Shown: positions 43,084 to 50,324 of the stretch, piece by piece
How the letters are laid out: each line of letters begins with the position of its first letter
Numbering within the stretch: position 1 is the first letter of the stretch
Assembly (NCBI GenBank): GCA_020723085.1
Contig: DYJN01000008.1
Span: 1-64,000, forward strand
DNA: 64,000 nucleotides
Direction: 5' to 3'
DNA from: Arcobacter sp.
Lineage (GTDB): Bacteria > Acidobacteriota > Terriglobia > Bryobacterales > Bryobacteraceae
Made by a program: the position numbers and the translations under genes
The notes under the pieces: model-generated
Database searches by the model: none
The model's input: the letters and a program-made list of their open reading frames with translations, nothing else
Told to the model about the DNA's origin: nothing

Positions 43084-44184
43084 TTGATCAACCGTCTCGT
43101 TCTCGAAAACCTCAAGCACCGCAGGCTGCGTACTCTCCTCAGCGCGCTCTCCATCGGTTTCCAGGTCACGATGATTCTTGCCGTCGCCGGCCTCAGCCGG
43201 GGCATGCTGGAGGATTCACGGAACCGGGCCAGGGGCGTCGGCGCCGATATCTGGATCAAACCGCCTGGCGCTTCCGCCATCTCGCTCACCGGCGCGAGCA
43301 TGCCGCAAAGCGTGCTCCGCTATTTCCGCCAGGTGCCCCATGTGAAGCTGGCCACCGGAACCGCCGTGCAGCCCATCGGCGGAGTCAGCACCATCACGGG
43401 GATCGAATACGCCCAGTTTGTGGCCATGAGCGGTCCGTTCCGCTTTCTCGACGGCGGGCCTTTTCAGAGCGACGACGACGTGATCGTCGATCAGTACTAC
43501 GCCATGCAGCAGAAGCTCAAAGCCGGAGACACGGTGACCATCCTGAACCACCGGTGGCGCGTGTGCGGCGTGGTCGAGCCGGGCAAGCTGGCGCGGCTCT
43601 TCGTGCAGCTGCACCGGCTGCAGGAACTTACCAACAGCGAGGGCAAGCTGAACCAGGCGTTTCTCAAGCTGGATGATCCGGCGCGGGTGCAGGACGTGAT
43701 CCGTTATCTGAAGAGCCAGCCGGAGCTGACGGGTTACTCCATCTATTCGATTGAAGAGTTCCTGAGCATGTTTTCGATAAGCAACGTGCCGGGACTGCAG
43801 GCGTTCATCTACGTCATCATCGGCCTTTCCCTGATCATCGGGTTCCTCGTGGTCGGACTCACCATGTACACGACGGTGCTTGAGCGGACGCGCGAGATCG
43901 GCATCCTCAAGGCGCTGGGCGCCTCGCCGCTCGATATCGTCGGCATCCTCGTCCGGGAGACCGTCGTGCTGGCGGTGGCGGGATGGGTTGCGGGCATCCT
44001 TCTTTCGCTCGGCGCGCACTGGGCCATCAACGCGCAGGTCCGGGCGAATCTGCAATCGGAGATCGCGCCGGACTGGTGGCCCATCGCCCTCGCGGTCTCC
44101 CTGGCCGCAAGCCTTCTGGGCGCGCTCTATCCGGGGTTGCGCGCGGCGCGGCAGGACGCCATCGAAGCCCTTTCCTACGAGTAG
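43084..44184 (+). CDS. MacB/FtsX-type ABC transporter permease
   Basis: A 366-residue inner-membrane protein with one N-terminal helix ('LRTLLSALSIGFQVTMILAVAGL'), a ~200-residue periplasmic domain, then three C-terminal helices with the FtsX/ABC3 signature 'ERTREIGILKALGASPLDIVGILVRE' in part. This layout is that of MacB, LolC/E and DevC-type permeases, which couple cytoplasmic ATPase strokes to work in the periplasm rather than transporting through the membrane. TTG start at 43084. Its ATPase follows 12 nt downstream. No membrane-fusion protein or TolC gene is adjacent, so the cargo is unknown. Confidence 0.82.
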   Translation: MINRLVLENLKHRRLRTLLSALSIGFQVTMILAVAGLSRGMLEDSRNRARGVGADIWIKPPGASAISLTGASMPQSVLRYFRQVPHVKLATGTAVQPIGGVSTITGIEYAQFVAMSGPFRFLDGGPFQSDDDVIVDQYYAMQQKLKAGDTVTILNHRWRVCGVVEPGKLARLFVQLHRLQELTNSEGKLNQAFLKLDDPARVQDVIRYLKSQPELTGYSIYSIEEFLSMFSISNVPGLQAFIYVIIGLSLIIGFLVVGLTMYTTVLERTREIGILKALGASPLDIVGILVRETVVLAVAGWVAGILLSLGAHWAINAQVRANLQSEIAPDWWPIALAVSLAASLLGALYPGLRAARQDAIEALSYE

Positions 44185-44196
44185 CAGGACAGAATC

Positions 44197-44874
<678 letters not shown>

Positions 44875-45350
44875 AACTCCCGGACGAGGAGCAGCGCCGC
44901 GAGAGAGGGAATCCGGAGAGACCGCGAGAGCGGGCTGTTCCATCCACACGGGCGCGCCGTGGATTTGGCCGCCCGTTCCGGCTGCCGGCGCCGCCCTCGA
45001 CGGAGTCCTCCCCGCTGCAGCCTCCGCCGGCTGCTCGACCCGCGCGCCCCAGGGGCCGGGCAGCGCCAGAAACCGGATTCTTCTCCGGCATGGGAACAAA
45101 GGCCGGCCGTCTGCGTCTCTCAGACAGACCATGTCCGGATGCCTGTTTCTTTCTCTCCTCCTGCTCCCCGTTGTTCTCGGCGCCGTTGCTCCGGAACGGC
45201 TCGACCAGCAGGCCCGCGCATATTGCGAACTCCGAAGGCGATCGACGCCACGATCGAATTGAGGTGGACACGGAAGGGAAAGCCGCTGCGCTCATGCTGG
45301 ACCAGGGAGGCCCGCGCATGCGGGGCGTGCGGAAGTAGGTCCGGCGGCAG
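44875..45350. other. 476-bp region with at most a short relic frame
   Basis: Between the ABC ATPase and the convergent deacetylase gene there is no full-length gene. Several frames are open but have the Arg/Pro/Ser-rich composition of random GC-rich sequence. The only protein-like element is the 43-codon signal-peptide-like frame at 45131-45262. Confidence 0.45.
45131..45262 (+). pseudogene. 43-codon exported-protein frame, possible gene relic
   Basis: ATG at 45131 opens a frame with a good signal-peptide profile ('SGCLFLSLLLLPVVLGAVAPE') followed by ~20 residues, then a stop at 45260-45262. The neighbouring frame after the stop reads through 'DRIEVDTEGKAAALMLDQGG', protein-like text that could be the shifted continuation of the same gene. 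It may be a frameshifted and truncated exported gene, a small exported peptide, or chance. Confidence 0.25.
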
Positions 45351-46142
45351 TCATGGACGTTTTCCGGCCAGATGGCGTGCCACCGCTCCCGCTGTGTCCA
45401 GCCAGATGCCGTTGGCCGGATTCCTGGCATAGGCGGCGATGGCCTCGATGGTGGCGGCGTCGACCGACTGGAACTTGCGCGGACCGATGTCGTGGCCGAC
45501 GAAGATGACCCACCGGCCTTCCTTCGCCGCGGCTTCCAGAATGCCGAGCGCCTGCGCCGGGGCCATGTCGTCGAACGGCGTGCCCATGGCGTTGGCCGGA
45601 TCGAAAGCCGAAGGATCGTTGGCCGCTTCGCCCATGTAGCCCCGGCCCAGCAGGAAGCGCTCCGCCACCAGCGGCACGTAGCTGCGCGCCTGCCGGCCGC
45701 GCCCGACGAAACTCTGGCCGCAGGGATAGGCGAAACTGGCCGGCGTGACGCCGAGGAGCTTGCCGATGGCGGCCTGCGCCGCGCCGATGTCCAGCGTAAT
45801 GCGCTCGAGGTCGTAGTCCTCCAGCGCGTTGGCGCGCGAGAACAGGTAGTTGCCCGTGCAGGGGTGCGTGCGCGAATGGTTGCCGATCTCATGGCCGAGC
45901 GCCACGGCCCGCTTCCATCCTTCCAGCCGCTTCTCCACGTTGCCTGGCAGGACGAAGAAGGTGACGCGGATGCCCAGCTTCTCGAGCAGCAGCAGTCCGG
46001 TATCGAGCTGGCTCGGGCGGGCGTCGTCGAATGTCAGGCTGGCCGCGGCGCGCTTGCCCTGCGGCCACACGGACGGGGGCTGCGCGGCGGCATTCACGCA
46101 ACCAAGGATCAGGAGTGCGGGGATCAGGCTTCTCATGGTCAT
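45351..46142 (-). CDS. Exported polysaccharide deacetylase (NodB family)
   Basis: A 263-residue exported carbohydrate esterase family 4 enzyme. Signal peptide 'RSLIPALLILGCVNAAAQ'. Metal and catalytic motifs: 'SLTFDDARPSQ' (DD), 'GNHSRTHPCTG' (His pair of the H(S/T)xxHP motif), and 'FAYPCGQ' with 'FVGHDIG' downstream. It removes N- or O-acetyl groups from chitin-, peptidoglycan- or exopolysaccharide-type polymers in the periplasm. It lies 46 bp downstream of the gmhA-like gene on the same strand and may be the last gene of that transcript. Confidence 0.82.
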   Translation of the reverse strand: MTMRSLIPALLILGCVNAAAQPPSVWPQGKRAAASLTFDDARPSQLDTGLLLLEKLGIRVTFFVLPGNVEKRLEGWKRAVALGHEIGNHSRTHPCTGNYLFSRANALEDYDLERITLDIGAAQAAIGKLLGVTPASFAYPCGQSFVGRGRQARSYVPLVAERFLLGRGYMGEAANDPSAFDPANAMGTPFDDMAPAQALGILEAAAKEGRWVIFVGHDIGPRKFQSVDAATIEAIAAYARNPANGIWLDTAGAVARHLAGKRP

Positions 46143-46188
46143 GCGCGGGGCGCGCCGCGCATGATCGTATCAAAGCCCGCCCCCGGCT

Positions 46189-46770
46189 TCAGCAGCCTCC
46201 GCCCGCGCCCTCCGACTCCATGAAGTAATAGGCGATCATGTGGCACACGATCATGTGCCCGTCCTCGATGCGGCCCATGTGCGGATCCGCGACGCGGATC
46301 TCGAGCTGCGCGAGCGGCCCGAGCCTGCCGCCGCCCCGCCCCGTGAGACCGATGGTACGCAGCCCGTTGGCGTTGGCCCACTCCACGGCGCGGAGCACAT
46401 TCGGCGAATTTCCTGACCCGCTCAATGCGATCAGCACATCTCCGGGCTGAGCGAAGTTCTTCAGCGGCTCGACGAAGACCTGTTCGTAGCTGACGTCGTT
46501 CGAGTACGCCGTCAGGGTGGGGAGATTGTCGTTCAGCGCGAGGATGCGGAACCGCTGCGGGCGGCCGTAGGAACAGCCCTTGAGCACGTCGCAGACGAAG
46601 TGCGAGGCGGTGGCGGCGCTGCCGCCGTTGCCGCAAATGAAGATGCCGCGGCCCGAATCGCGCGCCTCGCGCAGCCATTCGATGGCCTGCGCCACGCGGT
46701 CGAGAGGGATCCGCCCGAGCGTCTCCGACAGACGGGCTCGATACTCGGCGATGAACTGATCAGCTTGCAT
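46189..46770 (-). CDS. gmhA: SIS-domain sugar isomerase, GmhA-like
   Basis: A 193-residue SIS-domain protein. 'FICGNGGSAATASHFVCDVLKG' in part is the GmhA/DiaA phosphate loop, 'NDVSYEQVFVEPLKNFAQPGD' (part) and 'LIALSGSGNSPNVLRA' are the second phosphate-binding segment, and 'DPHMGRIEDGHMIVCHMIAYYF' ends in the His/Glu region. GmhA turns sedoheptulose 7-phosphate into D-glycero-D-manno-heptose 7-phosphate. Last of a four-gene operon with an RfaE1-like kinase, which supports a heptose role. DiaA (replication) is the alternative. ATG 46770 lies 7 nt after the ROK stop. Confidence 0.75.
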   Translation of the reverse strand: MQADQFIAEYRARLSETLGRIPLDRVAQAIEWLREARDSGRGIFICGNGGSAATASHFVCDVLKGCSYGRPQRFRILALNDNLPTLTAYSNDVSYEQVFVEPLKNFAQPGDVLIALSGSGNSPNVLRAVEWANANGLRTIGLTGRGGGRLGPLAQLEIRVADPHMGRIEDGHMIVCHMIAYYFMESEGAGGGC

Positions 46771-46777
46771 TCTCTTC

Positions 46778-47635
46778 TTATTGTCCCAGAGCTTCGCGGC
46801 CGAGTTCGTAAGCGCCCCACAGGACGCTGTCGTCGCCGAGCGAGGCAGGAACGACATCGATCCTGGCGCGGGACCACGGAGTGATCTGCCGGCGCAGCTC
46901 GGCGCGGAGAGGCGCGAACAGCGCGTCTCCCGCCTTGCTGATGCCGCCTCCGATGACGATGCGGGCCGGATTCAGCAGCATGATGGCGGCTTTGAGCCCG
47001 CGGGCGAGGTCGACGACGTAGTCCTCGACAAACGCCGCATCCCGCATCAGCTCCTGCGCCGTCCGCCCGTAGTCGCGCTCGAGCCAGAGGCCGCAGCACA
47101 TCCGCTCGAAGCAGCCGTGAGAACCGCAAAGGCACGCCGGACCGTCGGGACGGATGTTCAGATGCCCGATCTCTCCGGCGTAGGAATCCGCGCCCCGGTA
47201 GACGCCGGATTCGAGCAGGATGCCGCCGCCGATGCCGGTGGACAGGGTCATGTAGAACAGCGGGCGGAATCCGCGTCCCGCGCCGTGCATCCCTTCGCCG
47301 AGCGCGCCGGCATTGGCGTCGTTGTCCATCAGCACCGGCACGCCGAATTCCGCGCGCAGCCACGCGGGCAGGTCGAAGCCCTGCCAGCCGCCGACGTGCG
47401 TGGAGAGCACCACCTGCTGCGACGGGAAGTCCACAGGTCCGCCGAAGCCCACGCCGATGGCGGTGAACTCTTCCTCCGCCCGCCAGGCGAGGCCGATCCG
47501 GCGCAACTGATCGAGCATCCACTCGCGCCCGCCCTCGCGGTCGGTGCGGCGCGACTCGCGCCGCGCCATGCGGCCATCGCGGAACAGCGCGGCGCTGAAT
47601 TTGGTGCCGCCGATGTCGATGGCGAAAATGCTCAT
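46778..47635 (-). CDS. ROK-family sugar kinase
   Basis: A 285-residue ROK (repressor/ORF/kinase) family protein without a DNA-binding domain, so an enzyme. ATP loop 'FAIDIGGTKFSAALF', catalytic Asp in 'LMDNDANAGALGE', ROK zinc motif 'CLCGSHGCFE' preceded by 'GEIGHLNI', and late 'IVIGGGISKAGD'. Glucokinase, fructokinase or N-acetylmannosamine kinase activity is typical. In this operon, flanked by an RfaE1-like kinase and a GmhA-like isomerase, it may act on a heptose or hexose precursor. Its start overlaps the end of the PfkB gene (ATGA). Confidence 0.82.
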   Translation of the reverse strand: MSIFAIDIGGTKFSAALFRDGRMARRESRRTDREGGREWMLDQLRRIGLAWRAEEEFTAIGVGFGGPVDFPSQQVVLSTHVGGWQGFDLPAWLRAEFGVPVLMDNDANAGALGEGMHGAGRGFRPLFYMTLSTGIGGGILLESGVYRGADSYAGEIGHLNIRPDGPACLCGSHGCFERMCCGLWLERDYGRTAQELMRDAAFVEDYVVDLARGLKAAIMLLNPARIVIGGGISKAGDALFAPLRAELRRQITPWSRARIDVVPASLGDDSVLWGAYELGREALGQ

Positions 47636-48621
47636 GGCTGCGCCGTCCTCCCGGCTGCCGCGAGAACTTCCTCCGGCGAAGCCGTGCCCGTGCCGGGCTT
47701 CATGATCGTGATCGAAGCCGCCAGATGGCCGAACAGCGCCGCTTCTCTGGGCGGGGCGCCCGCCCGCAGGGCGAGGGCGGCGCCCGCGGAAAAGCTGTCG
47801 CCCGCGCCGCAGATGTCGACCGGGTTTTCGACTCGCTGCGTGGGCACGCGCTCCACTGCGCGAGCCTCGACCAGCGTGATGCCGTCGCCTCCGTGCGTGA
47901 TCACAACGAGCGGCGCGGCGGTGGCGCGGCGCAGTTGCTCATAGTCCGGCTCCGGCAGCCCGAGCCTTCCGCACGCCTCGCGCGCCTCGCGCTCGTTGGG
48001 TTTCAGGACGACGCCGCGGAACTGCTCGATGTGCATGCGCGAGTCGACCCAGATGAGCAGCCCGGGGCGGCGCAGGGCCAGCAGTTCGAGCTTCTCCCGC
48101 ACCCGCGGCGTGACCACTGCCCCCGATGCCGTCTCCATCTGGTCTGATACGAGGATCAGGTCGAATTCCGCCGCAGCCGCCTCCAGCCGCCTCAGAATCT
48201 CGTCTTCCACCTCGCGCGGCGGCGGGAACGTGACGAAGTCGACGCGGCCCAGGTCTTCCACCTCCGTATAAGCGTTGATGAGCTTCGTGTAGGTGAAGGT
48301 CTGTCCGGGCGCGGTCACCAGCAGGGAATCGTCGATGCCGCGGCGGGCGAGCGCGGCGCGCAATTCGTAGCCGTGCCCGTCGCCGCCGATGGAGCCGAGC
48401 ACCGCCACGCGCCCGCAGCCGAGAGCGGAGAGATTGGACGCCACCGTGCCGCCGGCGCCGGGCGTGCATTCCGTGCCGACCACGGCGATGCGGTCGATCC
48501 CGGTTTCCCGCGAAGGTTCGGTGAGCCGCGGATCGTAACGGCACCAGCGGTCCAGGCAGATGTCGCCGGCCACCAGCGCGCGCAGCCTTGGAATGGCGGC
48601 GAGGATTTCAGCCGGAGTCAT
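47632..48621 (-). CDS. RfaE1/HldE-kinase-like PfkB family sugar kinase
   Basis: A 329-residue PfkB-family kinase. N-terminal 'LVAGDICLDRW', sugar-binding 'GAGGTVASNLSALGCGRVAVLGSIG' in part, 'VLKPNEREA', ATP/anion-hole 'NPVDICGAGDSFSAG' with the catalytic Asp, and the end 'KPGTGTAS'. These match the kinase half of HldE/RfaE, which phosphorylates D-glycero-D-manno-heptose 7-phosphate at C1. The cytidylyl/adenylyltransferase half is absent; a separate gene for it lies at 58888-59367. ATGA overlaps with both neighbours show a coupled operon. Ribokinase-like activity on another sugar cannot be excluded. Confidence 0.72.
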   Translation of the reverse strand: MTPAEILAAIPRLRALVAGDICLDRWCRYDPRLTEPSRETGIDRIAVVGTECTPGAGGTVASNLSALGCGRVAVLGSIGGDGHGYELRAALARRGIDDSLLVTAPGQTFTYTKLINAYTEVEDLGRVDFVTFPPPREVEDEILRRLEAAAAEFDLILVSDQMETASGAVVTPRVREKLELLALRRPGLLIWVDSRMHIEQFRGVVLKPNEREAREACGRLGLPEPDYEQLRRATAAPLVVITHGGDGITLVEARAVERVPTQRVENPVDICGAGDSFSAGAALALRAGAPPREAALFGHLAASITIMKPGTGTASPEEVLAAAGRTAQP

Positions 48622-49601
48622 GAAGAGGGCGCCTCCATCGCCCGCAGGAACGCGACGCGCAGCGCGGGAAACGTGGCGCGGTGGTCCCCGCAGAAATAGA
48701 AGCTCTCGCCGCCGTCGGCGACCGTGCGCACGAGCATGGTCTTGTGGGGGCGGAAATAGTAGCCGGGATCGGTCTTCGGCAGCTCGCGGCGGAAATCCCC
48801 GCGGATCGGAACCAGATCGAACACCGCTGTCGTGAAATGCCGGATGACGCGCCCCTCCTGATGGGCTGCGTTGCGCGCCATGGCCAGCGCCTTCAGATAC
48901 ACTTCCGGCCCCATGATGGCGGAGCCGAACGACAGCAGCACGCCTCCTTCGAGCCCCTCCACGACACGGGCGAAGATGAGGAAGTCGCGGTAGCTCGCCT
49001 CGCCCAGAGCGGCGCCATGGCAGTTCGGGTGCTCGTGCAGGATGTCGTAGCCGATGCCCGCGTGGACGGTGACGGGCACGCCGCAGCGGTACGCGGCAGC
49101 GAGGACGCTCCAATCACGCCAGGGGAAGTCCGATTCGAGAATGCGCCTGCCCGCGTGCTCTCCCAGCCCCTCGCCGGAAGCCGCCGCATCGCGGATCCAC
49201 TCGTTCAGCTCGCCCGTCTCGCGCCACAGCCCGAACTGCCCTTCGCGGATGTAGCGCGCCACGCTCTCCGTGGTGGCGCCGATCCGGGCGAGTTCGTAAT
49301 CGTGGATCATTCCGGCGCCGTTCATGGCGATCACGGAGATCGCGCCGCGTTCCAGCAGGTCGATGATGTGCCGGTTCGTGCCGGCGCGCAACAGATGGGC
49401 GCCCATCATCAGGATGCGAGCCGAGCCGCGTCGCTGCGCCGCCGCCCAGCGCTGCGCCACCGCGGGCAGGTCCGGGTGCTCGAAGGGCGGCGCGGGATCG
49501 TCGAGCCGCAGCCAGTGCTCGATGTGCAGATCGTGGACGCGGTCCGCGAGCGGCAGGATCCTCAGCCGCGAGCGGTCGAAGAGCGGGTAACGCGAGGGCA
49601 T
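48618..49601 (-). CDS. Deoxyhypusine-synthase-like protein
   Basis: A 327-residue protein that starts the operon. By eye it follows the deoxyhypusine synthase (DHS) fold: 'ILMMGAHLLRAGTNRHIIDLLERGAISVIAMNGAGMIHDYE' in pieces corresponds to the early NAD-binding segment, 'CGVPVTVHAGIGYDILHEHPN' to the active-site entrance, and 'GGVLLSFGSAIMGPEVYLKALAMARN' to the later helix. The end 'DPGYYFRPHKTMLVRTV' and 'FCGDHRATFPALR' lacks the 'SWGKI' catalytic lysine context of true DHS. Bacteria have no eIF5A, so a different NAD-dependent reaction or a sugar-linked role is likely. Coupled to the PfkB gene by ATGA. Confidence 0.5.
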   Translation of the reverse strand: MPSRYPLFDRSRLRILPLADRVHDLHIEHWLRLDDPAPPFEHPDLPAVAQRWAAAQRRGSARILMMGAHLLRAGTNRHIIDLLERGAISVIAMNGAGMIHDYELARIGATTESVARYIREGQFGLWRETGELNEWIRDAAASGEGLGEHAGRRILESDFPWRDWSVLAAAYRCGVPVTVHAGIGYDILHEHPNCHGAALGEASYRDFLIFARVVEGLEGGVLLSFGSAIMGPEVYLKALAMARNAAHQEGRVIRHFTTAVFDLVPIRGDFRRELPKTDPGYYFRPHKTMLVRTVADGGESFYFCGDHRATFPALRVAFLRAMEAPSS

Positions 49602-49651
49602 ATGCGGTACAACATTTCAGTTAATCACATACGGACGCCCGGAATATTGCA

Positions 49652-50320
49652 TCAGAGCCAGTATTCGAAACGCCCGGAGGAGAGCACCCACGCGCAGAGA
49701 CAGGCGTTCGTGACCGCGTGAGCGAGGATCAGGTCGCCGAGATTCCGCGTCCGCACCATCCAGTAGTTGTAGGCGATGCCCGCCAGCAGTCCAACGTCCC
49801 AGTACGCGCCGTGCTCCAGCGCGAACAGGACAGCCGTGATCCAGAAGGCGCGGGCGTGCCAGGCGCCCAGGGGGACGCGTTCGAAGTCGGGATTTTCGAT
49901 CCACCGCATCATCCATCCGCGCCAGAACAGCTCTTCCACGACGGGGACGAGAACGACGGCGCGGGTGGTGCGCAATGCGAGGACGAGCGGGTCGCGGAGC
50001 GCCCCGGGCTGGAGGCTGGCCGTGGCCTCTCCGAACAGGGAATTGCTGAACAGCCAGTGGGCGCGCCAGCCGGGGAAAACCGTGTCAGGAGCGATCCACA
50101 TCACGAAGACCGCGATGCCGAAGGCAGCCGAGACCCACGGAGAGGATGCCTGGAACCTGAGCAGCCGGCGGCTGAACAGCCAGACGGCGGCCAGACCGGA
50201 AAACAGCCAGACGGCCAGTTCGGCCCGCGGCGCCAGCCCGAGCTTCGGCAGAACAGCCAGGCAGAGGACGAAGTACAGGAACGGCGCCACCCAGGGCGCC
50301 GCCGGGTGCCTCAGCAGCAT
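49652..50320 (-). CDS. CPBP-family intramembrane protease (exosortase-associated type)
   Basis: A 222-residue membrane protein with about seven hydrophobic segments. The CPBP/Abi catalytic motifs are visible: 'VPVVEELFWRGWMMRW' (Glu129-Glu130, Arg134), 'VLFALEHGAYWDVGLLAGI' and 'ILAHAVTNACL'. The arrangement resembles the CAAX-protease-related proteins found beside exosortases in PEP-CTERM-type loci. It may cleave membrane-embedded protein substrates. A TPR lipoprotein gene ends 4 nt upstream on the same strand, consistent with one transcript. No exosortase gene is in the window. Confidence 0.72.
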   Translation of the reverse strand: MLLRHPAAPWVAPFLYFVLCLAVLPKLGLAPRAELAVWLFSGLAAVWLFSRRLLRFQASSPWVSAAFGIAVFVMWIAPDTVFPGWRAHWLFSNSLFGEATASLQPGALRDPLVLALRTTRAVVLVPVVEELFWRGWMMRWIENPDFERVPLGAWHARAFWITAVLFALEHGAYWDVGLLAGIAYNYWMVRTRNLGDLILAHAVTNACLCAWVLSSGRFEYWL

Positions 50321-50324
50321 CGGC

